A stretch of 64,000 nucleotides of DNA. Origin: Marinomonas sp. MED121. Lineage in GTDB: Bacteria; Pseudomonadota; Gammaproteobacteria; Pseudomonadales; Marinomonadaceae. The stretch is from positions 119,003 to 183,002 of the forward strand of contig NZ_CH672434.1 in NCBI RefSeq assembly GCF_000153025.1, in the 5' to 3' direction. The position numbers and the translations under genes are program-made. Positions 1 through 9,026 of the stretch are shown here, in pieces. The notes under the pieces were generated by a model. It was not told where the DNA came from. It saw nothing but the letters and a program-made list of their open reading frames with translations, and did not search any database. Every line of letters begins with the position of its first letter. Position 1 is the first letter of the stretch.

Positions 1-1
1 A

Positions 2-577
2 GGTGCTGGCTTTGACTGTTTATTGTGGCAGTTGCACAGCAAATATAAACAGATTAACTTTATCGAGATAGACCACCCAACCACCAGTCAATATAAGCAA
101 TCAGCATTAGTAAATACGGTTGATTCAGATAACTTTCATTTTCTGGAAGTGGATTTTAGCCATCAGAATTTGCAAACGGAGCTGAACCAATACTCAGGCT
201 TTAACCCTAAGCTCAATACACTCTTCATTGCCGAAGGGGTTCTCATGTATCTAAGTGAAAATGACATACGTGTGTTGTTTGAGTCTATGGCAAAATTAAC
301 GCAGCAAGCGTGCTTGTTTTGTTTTACCAGTCTGGAGCCACCTCAATCAGATAAAAATAATATGCGACGCCTGCTTTCGTTTTATTTAAAAGCAGTAGGG
401 GAGCCACTTAATTTTACCCTTGGAAGCCAGGACATGAGCTCTTTTCTTGCATCGGTAAATGCTGAATTAATTTCTATTTCAGATACGAACAAGATGGTTG
501 ACGAATTTATAAAACAGCCACTTAATCAACTGCTACATCATGGTGAGTATGTGGTTTTATCAAAACTAAAGGACTGA
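2..577 (+). CDS. SAM-dependent methyltransferase, leucine carboxyl methyltransferase-like (5' end cut by window)
   Basis: The reading frame is open from the window edge, so the true start lies outside. It begins in a class I SAM-binding motif (GAGFDCLLWQL), followed by an acidic strand (FIEIDHP) and the block AEGVLMYLSENDIRVLF. That last block is typical of the leucine carboxyl methyltransferase (LCM/PPM, PF04072) family of small-molecule or protein carboxyl methyltransferases. About 190 C-terminal residues are visible and the C-terminus looks complete. The substrate cannot be told. The family call rests on motif order and the fold is fairly sure. Confidence 0.75.
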   Translation, partial: GAGFDCLLWQLHSKYKQINFIEIDHPTTSQYKQSALVNTVDSDNFHFLEVDFSHQNLQTELNQYSGFNPKLNTLFIAEGVLMYLSENDIRVLFESMAKLTQQACLFCFTSLEPPQSDKNNMRRLLSFYLKAVGEPLNFTLGSQDMSSFLASVNAELISISDTNKMVDEFIKQPLNQLLHHGEYVVLSKLKD

Positions 578-940
578 GTTTGGCTTGTTATTAAGTATTG
601 TTGCATTACTGATGTTTCATTAATAAAGTTTCATTAATGTTTGGACACTAAAGAGAAGAATGAAGTCACTTTGGCCTTTTAATCATTTATTTTGTTCTTC
701 TTATCATCACTTTGTATTGAGCTCACTCATGAGTGAGTTAGCTTACTTTTTTTGTAATGAGAAACCTCTTTTAACTCTTCAAATTTTGTCTAAATAATAC
801 GCTTCCTTTGCTGTGCTTCTATATACTTTTCATATTTTGACGAAGTGAGCCTTATTCAGGAGATGTTGCGCTAAATTTCTTTTAGAATGGCCGTCCAAAA
901 TATTCTTCAAAGAAATATTAATACCTCAAGGAGAGAAGTA
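578..940. other. Intergenic region with a partial repeat
   Basis: About 360 bases without a convincing gene. It holds AT-rich promoter-like sequence and, at 841-889, a segment that closely resembles the DNA at 11226-11274, upstream of the YiaA gene. The two share CGAAGTGAGCC and TTCAGGAGATGTT exactly. No strong terminator is visible for the preceding methyltransferase gene. Confidence 0.5.
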
Positions 941-1609
941 ATGATGAAGAAACCCTTGGTTTTATCGTTTGCTGTATTAGCATTAACAGGTTGTGGAACC
1001 ATGAATAATGCATTGGTTGAAAAAACTAAAACGATAGAATATTACCGTATTTTTGACATTAAAACGCAGGCAGACAGATATACTATTGCTGAATCAGCTA
1101 GTAATGGCCTTGGCCGTAATGTTCATGATGCAACCGAAGCTAGGCCGATACCAACATCATCTGAGCTGCCAGTTAAAGCAGATCGGTTTGCTTTGGTAAA
1201 TCCTTTTGAGGGCTCTAAACTTGGCGCGCTTATGTCAGGTGGCGGTGGACAGCTCGGCTTCAAAATTGCGACCTGTGATAAAGCGTCTTGGACTGCTAAT
1301 GCAACTCGATCTATTTCTGGTCAATCTGAATTAAAACTTACAGCCTGCCTCTTTCCATATCAAGAGGGTTACCATTTAGATTTGTATGCCACTTTTACCA
1401 AAAAAGAGGGTGGTTTTATGGAGTTAAGTCGTATGGCTTCTAGTGCTATGGTTGGCACACCGGAAGAGTGGACAGAAAAAACTTTTCTAGACATTGTTCG
1501 TCAAATAAAAAATGATACTGGCGCTCAAGTTTCATTTATTGAAGGGTACCCTAAGTTAGAAGGCACGCCTTGGTTGGATGGTGGTGATGCTGTCTCTGCT
1601 TTAAATTAA
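941..1609 (+). CDS. Predicted lipoprotein of unknown function
   Basis: I place the start at the ATG preceded by AAGGAGAG, because the protein then opens with a classical lipoprotein signal (MMKKPLVLSFAVLALTGC). The lipobox is LTGC, with lipidation expected at Cys18. The frame is open further upstream, but that would put 18 odd residues before the signal. The mature part is about 205 residues, soluble-looking, with a glycine-rich SGGGGQLGF segment and two further cysteines. I do not recognise a domain. A probable terminator hairpin follows. It is likely anchored in the inner or outer membrane facing the periplasm. Confidence 0.75.
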   Translation: MMKKPLVLSFAVLALTGCGTMNNALVEKTKTIEYYRIFDIKTQADRYTIAESASNGLGRNVHDATEARPIPTSSELPVKADRFALVNPFEGSKLGALMSGGGGQLGFKIATCDKASWTANATRSISGQSELKLTACLFPYQEGYHLDLYATFTKKEGGFMELSRMASSAMVGTPEEWTEKTFLDIVRQIKNDTGAQVSFIEGYPKLEGTPWLDGGDAVSALN

Positions 1610-1685
1610 TATGCGTCTTGTTGCTCATATGTGTGAAAGTTTTCACCGCTTTGATACAGCTTAAAGACATAACTTACCTTTAAAT

Positions 1686-1705
1686 AGGGCATTGTTTGGT
1701 GCCCT
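1686..1705 (+). terminator. Probable terminator after the lipoprotein gene
   Basis: Stem AGGGCA / TGCCCT with an 8-base loop, followed by a weak T-rich stretch. It lies about 75 bases after the lipoprotein stop codon. The T-tract is poor, so termination is probable rather than certain. Confidence 0.45.
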
Positions 1706-1729
1706 AGTTCCTTTTATAAAGTTATTCTT

Positions 1730-1835
1730 CAAACCACTTATAAAATAAACTTAATAAGTGATTTGGCCTTTATTAGTAAATCTTTTTGTCATTACTAACC
1801 TGTAAGCAGGGTCTTACTAAACAGTTTGTCTTTAG
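1730..1835 (+). repeat. Direct repeat R, copy 1 (106 bp)
   Basis: Nearly identical (about 95%) to 4226-4331, with the same orientation and length. Each copy opens with an inverted repeat (CCACTTAT ... ATAAGTGG, perfect in copy 2, one mismatch here) and ends in CAGTTTGTCTTTAG. Copy 1 lies before the three small secreted-protein genes and copy 2 before another exported-protein gene. Each R copy is followed, 1-2 kb later, by a copy of the same GNAT gene. Past the repeat the similarity fades, with GAGAGTGCGAA here against GAGAGAGCGAA after copy 2. Confidence 0.9.
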
Positions 1836-1957
1836 GTAAAATAATTTAGTCGAGAGTGCGAAATAGAGTAATATCTTGATTTGAATGCGAGATGCACTAT
1901 TCAATCTCTTTCTTGATAAATCTGTTATGTAATAAAAATTGTAAAAAGGTAGTATGT

Positions 1958-2302
1958 ATGAGAAGTGGCTTTATCGGTGTTTTATTTTTTTTAGTGAGCT
2001 CAGTTTTGAGTGCTGGTGAAACTCAGCAAGGTATTATTGATAAAATGATGGTCTCAACTAGTCATGGAAATATGGTATTTGTAAGAGTGCTTGGCAATGA
2101 AGTTAATCATCCTACATGTTCAGATAATCTGACCTGGCAATTTGTAATGCCACAATCTGAAGAGATACAAAAAGGAGTGATGACGTCATTTTTATTAAGT
2201 GCATATATGTCTGGTAAAAAAGTACGCATCATAGGTAGTGGTGATTGTCTTACTTATCATGGAATAGAGACATTAACTAGAATTGAGCTTGAATCACAAT
2301 AG
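1958..2302 (+). CDS. Small secreted protein, paralogue 1
   Basis: A 114-residue protein with an N-terminal signal peptide (MRSGFIGVLFFLVSSVLSAG). The start chosen is the ATG with AAGG 8 bases upstream; an in-frame ATG lies 66 bases earlier but adds a non-signal-like leader. After the signal come a cysteine and tryptophan (CSDNLTW), an LLSAY segment, then a second cysteine (GSGDC) and a Tyr-x-x-Ile near the end. The next two genes share this order (Cys, Trp, [LI]xxA, Cys), so the three look like diverged paralogues. The two cysteines could form a disulfide in the periplasm or outside. Function unknown. Confidence 0.7.
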   Translation: MRSGFIGVLFFLVSSVLSAGETQQGIIDKMMVSTSHGNMVFVRVLGNEVNHPTCSDNLTWQFVMPQSEEIQKGVMTSFLLSAYMSGKKVRIIGSGDCLTYHGIETLTRIELESQ

Positions 2303-2509
2303 ATTTAATTATGAACTATGTCACTATTTAATATTAAAACCTGAACATTCAAAACTAGTAAATATTTTATGAATGGTCTGGTTTTTGGAATATGAGATTT
2401 TTATTGAGAAGTAATTGATTTTGATTATGGATTTTAAAGAGAACGAATTTTTAATCATAAACTATTTATGAAAGATTTATCTGATTATCAATTTATTAAA
2501 CGAGTGAGG

Positions 2510-2851
2510 GTGAAATTGAAATATTTAGGGATACTAGCATTCTTAGTTTCAGGGGCAGCATTTTCGGCGAGTTATTCTGAAGTTTCAATCGTTAAAGGAG
2601 TATCTATTGGTGAAAACTTCGTTAGAGTTAAATTGCAAAATATGAAATCTTTAGAAAATTGCCCGCATCAAAGCTGGTATGTTCTAGATACGACTGCAGA
2701 CAGCAGTAAATTACTTTATTCTGGAATTCTTAGCGCAAATGCGGCAAAAACAAAGCTATCCTTACAAATTACAGACAGTCATTCCGTAGGATCTAAAACA
2801 TATCCAAAAATAACTCATGTATACCTCTGTGATACAGCATTTTGCAGTTAG
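2510..2851 (+). CDS. Small secreted protein, paralogue 2
   Basis: With the GTG start chosen here the protein is 113 residues and begins with a clear signal peptide (MKLKYLGILAFLVSGAAFSA). An in-frame ATG lies 42 bases upstream, but it has no visible ribosome binding site and would push the signal inward. The mature part carries NCPHQSW, an ILSA segment, a Tyr-Pro-x-Ile and two C-terminal cysteines (LCDTAFC). This matches the pattern of its neighbours on both sides. Start position is uncertain. Function unknown; probably periplasmic or secreted. Confidence 0.6.
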   Translation: MKLKYLGILAFLVSGAAFSASYSEVSIVKGVSIGENFVRVKLQNMKSLENCPHQSWYVLDTTADSSKLLYSGILSANAAKTKLSLQITDSHSVGSKTYPKITHVYLCDTAFCS

Positions 2852-3021
2852 TCTTAATTTTTTAGCAGATATTTTTCAATCATAACACTCTAAAAAATGA
2901 AAGTGATGGATCTTATGTAATCTAATACTAGCTTCGATTTCTTTTATAGTGTTTTTTTACATGCAGTTTATTAATTATAAGGAGGAAGCTATTTCGCTCT
3001 CCAAATTGAGATAGGATTTTT

Positions 3022-3372
3022 ATGAAGTTTATAAGTACTAAACAGATTGCTTTAGTTATGATTTTAACTTTACCTCTATCCAGTGTAGCAGGGGAATGGC
3101 TTGGAGAAGGTAAAATATCCTCTATTCAATCTGAAATTTTCAGGGAAACTGATGAAGGTGGAAAGCCTACTATTGTAGTTACCAATATTACGTCTAGTAA
3201 CTGTGGTGGAAAAACATGGATATTACGTTCGAATATAGATGGAGCAGAAGAAATTTATAGTGCTTTATTAACCGCATATACTACATATAAAGACGTATCC
3301 TTATATGAATGGAGTTGTATAAAGCTTGGTAATCAATATTACCCCAGAATTGGTGGGATAAAAATTCATTAA
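3022..3372 (+). CDS. Small secreted protein, paralogue 3
   Basis: A 116-residue protein with signal peptide (MKFISTKQIALVMILTLPLSSVAG). The mature region has NCGGKTW, an ALLTAY block and a second cysteine, then YYPRIGGI. This is the same cysteine-tryptophan-Ala-cysteine layout as the two genes before it. The three are head-to-tail with about 170-200 bases of AT-rich spacer between them, so each probably has its own promoter. Function unknown. The array suggests local duplication followed by rapid divergence. Confidence 0.7.
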   Translation: MKFISTKQIALVMILTLPLSSVAGEWLGEGKISSIQSEIFRETDEGGKPTIVVTNITSSNCGGKTWILRSNIDGAEEIYSALLTAYTTYKDVSLYEWSCIKLGNQYYPRIGGIKIH

Positions 3373-3644
3373 GATAATAAACACCTTGAGATAAAAGTTT
3401 ATAGTGATGATGTTATATCTTTCAAATTAAAAGTAAGGCTATTACACCTTTTATTATTGTTAGCTGAGCCGCTTTAGTTTAGATTGAAGGCTATTTATAA
3501 TTGCAGATTCATATGCTATCTGATTGAATAACGCTATTTATATCACTTTAATTATATAGGATATAAGCCTGCTACTCGTAATCTGGACATGTTTAGAAAG
3601 TTAAAATCTTACAAAAATGGCTGGCTTATCAAAGGAATCGATTC

Positions 3645-4065
3645 ATGAAAGGTTATAGAATCAGCAGCGAATATACTGAAATGGACTTATCCGTTATTCA
3701 TGAATATATTGCAAACTCCTATTGGGCTAAAATATCCCTTTTGAAACGATGAAAAAGGCAGTACAAAACTCCCTGTGTTTTGGTGTGTTTACTGAGTCAG
3801 GGGATCAAATCGGCTTTGCTAGGATGGTGACGGATTCTGCTACTTTTGCCTATTTGGCGGACGTATGTATTTTAGATGAGCATCGAGGTAAGGGCTTGGG
3901 TAAGCGCTTAATAAAACAGATTTTAGCGCATCCTCAGCTACAAGGCTTACGTCGTATGGCTTTAGCAACGCGTGATGCCCATGGTTTGTATGAACATTTG
4001 GTTTTAAAGCATTAGCATCGCCAGATACCTTTATGGAGTTACATCAGCCTGAGGTGTATGAGTGA
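3645..4065 (+). pseudogene. Decayed GNAT acetyltransferase (copy A, two frameshifts)
   Basis: Almost identical to the intact GNAT gene at 5189-5617. The start region reads MKGYRISSEYTEMDLSVIH. A two-base deletion near 3733 (CTAAAATATCCC here against CTAAAAACATTCC) shifts frame. The middle (KKAVQNSLCFGVF to RDAHGLYE) is open in the next frame. A second one-base deletion near 3992 (GAACATTTGG here, GAACAATTTGG in the intact copy) returns it to a frame ending in ELHQPEVYE. The only open piece left encodes about 88 residues with the acetyl-CoA motif but no complete fold. It is a recent duplicate that has been lost. Confidence 0.92.
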
Positions 4066-4225
4066 ACTAGTATGTTCCTAATACACAGTGTTACTGGATT
4101 AACTGATTCAGTAACACTTTTTAGAGCAAGGCAACTTATAACAAGGTTTATTGCAAATGAAACTATAGAGTCTTTCGAGAATAAACCTGATTTTATTGAT
4201 CAATATATCCTTGTTTTCTACTCTG

Positions 4226-4331
4226 CAAACCACTTATAAAATAAACTTAATAAGTGGTTGGCCTTTATTATTAAATCTTTTTTGTCATTACTAACCTGTA
4301 AGCAGAGTCTTACTAAACAGTTTGTCTTTAG
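4226..4331 (+). repeat. Direct repeat R, copy 2 (106 bp)
   Basis: Second copy of the repeat at 1730-1835, differing at about five positions. Here the opening inverted repeat is perfect (CCACTTAT, 12-base loop, ATAAGTGG). It sits between the decayed GNAT copy and a nucleotidyltransferase fragment. Its hairpin may act as a transcription terminator or as a recombination or folding element. No open frame runs through it. Confidence 0.9.
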
Positions 4332-4373
4332 ATGAGATAGCTACAAAGAAATAGCTGCAATGAGAGAGCGAAT

Positions 4374-4481
4374 ATGGATAGAATCATCGCATTGCTCAAG
4401 CAAGGTTCTGTCAGGATAAACGCCTTAGCTTGTGTCTATCAGCTAGGTTTACCCCAATGTTACATCACCGCGGATTGGTAA
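4374..4481 (+). pseudogene. N-terminal fragment of a nucleotidyltransferase-like gene
   Basis: An ATG opens a 35-codon frame beginning MDRIIALLKQGSVRINALAC and continuing VYQLGLPQCYI before a stop. This resembles the first 35 residues of the COG3575-type nucleotidyltransferase-like proteins, whose N-terminus usually reads like ALxxVxxLxLPDCYIGAGFVRN. The expected GAGFVRN continuation is missing and no matching downstream frame is visible. It is best read as a truncated remnant. The recognition rests on one short motif only. Confidence 0.5.
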
Positions 4482-4547
4482 AGAGGCCATCATTAAGAAG
4501 GGCTCCATAGTGAAGAGTGCTAATAGGTAAAATTTACAAGGAAAACT

Positions 4548-5051
4548 ATGCGTAAGTTTCTAATAACAATGTTTTTAATCAGTAATATTTCTCATGCTGT
4601 GTCTTTATCTGATGATTCTTTTGGCGGGGTAAATATTGGAATGCCGGTTGCTGAGGCTATTCATACGCTTAAGGACTATGAGTCTAATAAAATCGGATAC
4701 CAACTAGAATTTGAAACTGAAGACATTGACTGTTATTACCTATACCCGACGCAAAATGCTGACCTTCCTCAATTTATGATTTTATTTGAGGTTGTTGTCA
4801 GAATTGAGGTTCGATCAAATTTAGTGCTTACACAAAGAGGTGTTACCGTCGGGTCATCTAAAAAAGACATATTGTCCGCTTATAAAAATCCAAAGATTAG
4901 TGCTCATCCTTATGACTTTGAAAGAGGTGAATATATTGAGGTGAGTTTATCTAATGGAAATGGGATCATTTTTGAAACCTTAGATGACGTCGTTACATCT
5001 TTTAGATTAGGGACTGATTCAGCAATAAAATACATTGAAGGTTGTGTGTGA
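4548..5051 (+). CDS. Exported protein of unknown function with two SmpA-like segments
   Basis: A 167-residue protein with signal peptide (MRKFLITMFLISNISHAVSL) and a good ribosome binding site (AAGGA). Two stretches, FGGVNIGMPVAEAIHTL near residue 27 and RGVTVGSSKKDILSAY near residue 102, look like two turns of the same Gly-x-x-x-Gly-x-Ser/Met helix start seen in BamE/SmpA-like folds. That suggests an internal duplication. Two cysteines (residues about 62 and 166) could form a disulfide. Not recognised otherwise; probably periplasmic. Confidence 0.6.
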   Translation: MRKFLITMFLISNISHAVSLSDDSFGGVNIGMPVAEAIHTLKDYESNKIGYQLEFETEDIDCYYLYPTQNADLPQFMILFEVVVRIEVRSNLVLTQRGVTVGSSKKDILSAYKNPKISAHPYDFERGEYIEVSLSNGNGIIFETLDDVVTSFRLGTDSAIKYIEGCV

Positions 5052-5188
5052 TTGTTAATTAATCCCTCATTAATAATATTACAGAATAACGAGTTTTTTA
5101 TTTCTTTCATGCCCAGTTTGAACCATTTAATAATGAATGTAGAGTAGCGCTATTATTAGAATCTCAATTTGAATGAAGGAAGCAGGTT

Positions 5189-5617
5189 GTGGAAGGTTAT
5201 AGAATCAGCAGCGAATATACAGATATGGACTTATCCGTTATTCATACATATATTGCAAACTCCTATTGGGCTAAAAACATTCCTTTAGAAACGATGAAAA
5301 AGGCAGTGCAAAATTCACTGTGTTTTGGTGTGTTTACTGAGTCTGGGGATCAAATCGGCTTTGCTAGAATGGTGACGGATTCCGCTACTTTTGCCTATTT
5401 GGCGGACGTGTTTATTTTAGATGAGCATCGAGGTAAGGGCTTGAGTAAGCGCTTAATGCAGCAGATTTTAGCGCATCCTCAACTACAAGGCTTACGCCGT
5501 ATGGCCTTAGCCACACGTGATGCCCATGGTTTGTATGAACAATTTGGTTTTAAAGCATTAGCATCGCCAGATACCTTTATGGAGTTACATCAGCCTAAAG
5601 TGTATGAGTCGGCCTGA
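5189..5617 (+). CDS. GNAT family N-acetyltransferase (intact copy B)
   Basis: 142 residues, GTG start with AAGGAAG upstream. The acetyl-CoA loop is LDEHRGKGLSKRLMQQIL near residues 78-95, and the C-terminal part has LYEQFGFKAL, the usual beta-alpha end of the fold. It transfers an acetyl group from acetyl-CoA to an unknown small amine or protein. The same gene exists as a frameshifted copy at 3645-4065. In the present copy one acetyl-CoA-loop glycine is replaced (GLSKRL here, GLGKRL in the pseudogene). Confidence 0.85.
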   Translation: MEGYRISSEYTDMDLSVIHTYIANSYWAKNIPLETMKKAVQNSLCFGVFTESGDQIGFARMVTDSATFAYLADVFILDEHRGKGLSKRLMQQILAHPQLQGLRRMALATRDAHGLYEQFGFKALASPDTFMELHQPKVYESA

Positions 5618-5730
5618 CTCTTTGTTCAAGCGGTGTGACCCGCATAATGACTATGAATGATACTGACGCCTTATGTGAGCAATAAGTATCCATTTTTCTA
5701 AAAGCATATCCTGTATTAGTGTGAGAATAA

Positions 5731-6147
5731 ATGAAGATAGATTTGATCCTATCGCCTTCTGATAAGGAGATTTCTGATATTTATAACGGCTTATCAGCAT
5801 TCAACGAACCTTATTTTCCTGATCTTGATGAAACCTCGTTAGGTTACTTTTATCGAAATGAGGATGGAGGTGTATTAGGAGGTGCAGTTGGTAAGCTTAT
5901 TTTTACTGCTTTTCATCTAAATTATTTTTGGTTACCTGAATCTCTACGTGGTTTAGGCTATGGCACACATGTGCTTAAGTTGATGGAGCAAGAAGCGATA
6001 AAGCGAGGTGCGATTAATATGTTTTTAGACACCTATACGTTTCAAGCGCCTGAGTTTTATGAATCGGCTGGATATCAAGAAGTTGGTCGATTTACAGATT
6101 ACCCCAAAGCGGGCATCGATAAGATATTCTACCAAAAACATTTATAA
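5731..6147 (+). CDS. GNAT family N-acetyltransferase
   Basis: 138 residues, a complete single-domain GNAT. The acetyl-CoA binding loop is ESLRGLGYGTHVLKLME near residues 71-87. An FYESAGYQEVGRF segment follows, where this family places the residues that close over the cofactor. It is separate in sequence from the GNAT just upstream. Own promoter likely, as 113 bases separate it from the preceding gene. Substrate unknown. Confidence 0.8.
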   Translation: MKIDLILSPSDKEISDIYNGLSAFNEPYFPDLDETSLGYFYRNEDGGVLGGAVGKLIFTAFHLNYFWLPESLRGLGYGTHVLKLMEQEAIKRGAINMFLDTYTFQAPEFYESAGYQEVGRFTDYPKAGIDKIFYQKHL

Positions 6148-6325
6148 GAAATATTTCTGAACACTTTTTCGCTGCTTATTCCATCTTAATAGGGGATGGC
6201 TGACAGAAAGAAAATAAACGCACAAAACTAAAAATTGATACCAATAACAAGGTAATATACTTGCTATAAAACTTTATTATCTTAAACGTTAGGTTCCCTA
6301 GTATAAAAGCCTTGGTATCAACACT

Positions 6326-8164
6326 ATGACAAACCGACAGCCTCAAACACACTCTTCAGCTAACACAGCAGCTGATTCAAAACTTGCTTCCTCTACACCT
6401 ATTTCAACCCTTGGGGACCTTGCCAAGTTAGCAGATTATTCCCTGATGGATTCACTTAATTGTGACCCAGAAGCAACTGAAACAGGGGATGATCATTATC
6501 CGCGCCAAGTCTTTTCAGGGCATTATGTGCCGGTAAAACCGACACCCATTCAAGACCCAGAATACATAGGGCACAGTAAGCAGTTTTTCTCAGAACTTGG
6601 TTTTGCCGATAATTTAGCCCATGACCCAGGCTTTATTGCTATGTTTTCTGGCGATATGTCTCAGGTGCCTGAACCGATGAAAAAGTTCGGTTGGGCGACT
6701 GGCTATGCGCTTTCTATTTATGGCACTGAATACACTCAGCAGTGCCCGTTTCGTACTGGTAATGGCTATGGTGATGGCAGAGCAGTATCTGTACTTGAAG
6801 GCGTGATTAATGGCAAGCGTTGGGAAATGCAGTTAAAGGGTGGTGGCCCGACACCCTATTGTCGTGGGGCAGATGGGCGAGCGGTTTTACGTTCTAGTGT
6901 GCGTGAGTTTTTAGCGCAAGAAAACATGCATGCTTTGGGTGTGCCGACATCACGCTCTTTAAGCTTTTATGTCTCTAAATCAGAAACGGTTGATAGGCCT
7001 TGGTATTCAGAAGGTTCTCGCTCAGAAGACCCAGATAGACTTGTCTCTGAAGCGGTTGCGATTTCAACTCGCGTTGCACCTTCATTTTTACGTGTGGGTC
7101 AATTAGAGCTCTTCGCTCGCCGTGTTCGTGCCAACGAGCATTCCCAAGCGTTTGAAGAGCTTGAAAAAATTGTATTACATTTGATTGACCGTGAGTACGC
7201 GGATGTTATTGACGAGCAAGTCTCAACCCCTGAAAAAGTAGTCATACTTGCCCGTGAGTTTCGTTCACGTCTAATGTCTTTGATCGCAAATTGGATTCGT
7301 GTTGGCTTTTGTCAGGGTAATTTTAACAGCGATAATTGCGCTGCGGGTGGATTTACCCTTGATTATGGTCCTTTTGGTTTTTGTGATGTGTTTCATCCTT
7401 ATTACCAACCTTGGACTGGGGGCGGCCAGCACTTTTCATTTATGAATCAAACTAATGCAGCTCAAAAAAACTTTGGCTCTTTTTGCTCGGCATTAAGCCC
7501 CTTGCTTGAATCACATCCTGAATTTTTGCAATCCCTTAATGAGATTGAGGCTAGCTTTCCAAAAGCAATACAAAGCCAGATGGAAAGAATGTGGGCGACT
7601 AAACTGGGTCTTGGGTCTCTTTCGATAGAGCTCAAAGAAGAAGCTAATGATGAGTTTAAAGAAGAGCTTAAAAAAGAGTTTAGAGACGTGCTTAACGAGG
7701 TGCAGATTCTTATGATGCAAACGCCGGTTGATTACACTCTTTTCTTCCGCGAGCTTTCATCTATCCCAGAGGATATTGGCCCACTTAAGAAGAGCTTTTA
7801 CACTGGCGCTACGCAAGATAAAGAAAGCATAGAGATGGATCAGCGTTGGAGCGCATGGCTAGCTAAATGGAAAGCGCTGCTTAATAACACTCTTGAGGCT
7901 AATACTGGGCAATCGGATTCTCTTGAAGCCATCTCTGTGCAAATGAAGTTGGTTAACCCTAAATACATTTTGAGAGAGTGGCTAGTTGTGCCTGCTTATC
8001 AGCAAGCTGCAAAAGGGGATTACACTCTGATTCAAGAGTTACAGGAAGTCATGACGCAACCTTATGCAGAGCAATCGCAAGAAATAGAGGATAAATACTA
8101 TCGATTGAAACCTCGTGAGTTTTTTGCGATGGGCGGTGTATCTCATCTAAGTTGTTCGTCTTAA
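6326..8164 (+). CDS. selO: Protein adenylyltransferase SelO (YdiU family), long form
   Basis: 612 residues. SelO pseudokinases transfer AMP from ATP to Ser/Thr/Tyr of target proteins and are linked to redox stress. Visible motifs: [18 protein letters not shown] (Lys171), SSVREFL (Glu194), NFNSDN (Asp336) and DYGPFGF (Asp346), matching the ATP- and Mg-binding residues of the family. The C-terminus ends SCSS. The penultimate Cys-Ser-Ser corresponds to the Sec-Ser-Ser end of mitochondrial SelO, with Cys in place of selenocysteine. The protein is longer than E. coli YdiU (about 480), with an N-terminal extension and a charged insert (about residues 430-460). Stand-alone gene. Confidence 0.9.
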   Translation: MTNRQPQTHSSANTAADSKLASSTPISTLGDLAKLADYSLMDSLNCDPEATETGDDHYPRQVFSGHYVPVKPTPIQDPEYIGHSKQFFSELGFADNLAHDPGFIAMFSGDMSQVPEPMKKFGWATGYALSIYGTEYTQQCPFRTGNGYGDGRAVSVLEGVINGKRWEMQLKGGGPTPYCRGADGRAVLRSSVREFLAQENMHALGVPTSRSLSFYVSKSETVDRPWYSEGSRSEDPDRLVSEAVAISTRVAPSFLRVGQLELFARRVRANEHSQAFEELEKIVLHLIDREYADVIDEQVSTPEKVVILAREFRSRLMSLIANWIRVGFCQGNFNSDNCAAGGFTLDYGPFGFCDVFHPYYQPWTGGGQHFSFMNQTNAAQKNFGSFCSALSPLLESHPEFLQSLNEIEASFPKAIQSQMERMWATKLGLGSLSIELKEEANDEFKEELKKEFRDVLNEVQILMMQTPVDYTLFFRELSSIPEDIGPLKKSFYTGATQDKESIEMDQRWSAWLAKWKALLNNTLEANTGQSDSLEAISVQMKLVNPKYILREWLVVPAYQQAAKGDYTLIQELQEVMTQPYAEQSQEIEDKYYRLKPREFFAMGGVSHLSCSS

Positions 8165-8339
8165 TTGCGATTTTGTTAATAATCTATTGTAGATTATTTG
8201 TAAAAACGAGTTAGAACAAACATATATAAATAGTTATAACTAATAATAACGTCAATCTTGATAAATTGTATTGTATCTTAGAGTCGAATATTATCTGGGA
8301 TTATTTGTACTTTAAGACACGTTTTAAAAGAGGTTTTAC

Positions 8340-8558
8340 ATGGTGCTTTTTTGGCCAATCCAGCAAGAGCTTGATTGTATTAATGCCAGTGGAGACATTC
8401 TTGGCAAGATAAAATTTGATGCCTCAACAGATAAGCATTTTTTTTGTCCCCTTGATGAATCAGTTTCTTTATCCAGTGAAGAAGAGATGAGTATTGCACA
8501 AAGGTTAGCAGGTCTTGATTCTGGTCAGCATGTCATTGCCATGCAAGACGATGATTGA
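8340..8558 (+). CDS. Small hypothetical protein
   Basis: 72 residues, acidic C-terminus, no signal peptide or membrane segment. Start ATG has a GAGG-like site upstream. Not recognised. It lies 53 bases before a VOC-domain gene in the same direction, so the two may be co-transcribed. Confidence 0.5.
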   Translation: MVLFWPIQQELDCINASGDILGKIKFDASTDKHFFCPLDESVSLSSEEEMSIAQRLAGLDSGQHVIAMQDDD

Positions 8559-8611
8559 TAGCCAAAACAAATGAATACCTGTCAAAAATCTAAGGGCTTT
8601 TAAGAGGCTAT

Positions 8612-8983
8612 ATGTTTGACCATCTTGTCATCAGTGCGAGTAATTATGAAGCAAGTAAAGGCTTCTTTCTCAAGGTATTAGAGCCTATTGGGTTAGAGTA
8701 TATTTCTGAAGGGCCGCTGGGTATTGAAATCAGTACAGATGGTAAGTCTTCATTATGTATTCGCCTAGCAGAAGAGGTACCTTCGCACTTACACTTGGCG
8801 TTTGTCGCTGTGAACCGAAATCAAGTTGATGAGTTTCATCGTTTAGCATTAGAAGCGGGTGCTCAAGATAATGGCGCGCCTGGTCTACGGCCTAACTATA
8901 GCGGTCAGTATTATGCGGCTTTTGTGATTGGTCCTGATGGACACAATATTGAAATGGTGTGTCATGAAGATGAGGTCGAGTAG
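8612..8983 (+). CDS. VOC (glyoxalase/bleomycin resistance) family protein
   Basis: 123 residues, one VOC module made of two beta-alpha-beta-beta-beta units. The N-terminus (MFDHLVISASNYEASKGFF) and the C-terminus (FVIGPDGHNIEMVCHE) are the usual start and end of the fold. The His near the start and the Glu near the end sit at positions used for metal binding in the family. Small-molecule lyase, dioxygenase or sequestration roles are all possible. Confidence 0.8.
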   Translation: MFDHLVISASNYEASKGFFLKVLEPIGLEYISEGPLGIEISTDGKSSLCIRLAEEVPSHLHLAFVAVNRNQVDEFHRLALEAGAQDNGAPGLRPNYSGQYYAAFVIGPDGHNIEMVCHEDEVE

Positions 8984-9026
8984 GATCTTATGCAAACAAT
9001 AGGTATATGAATAGGCTTTCTCTTTA

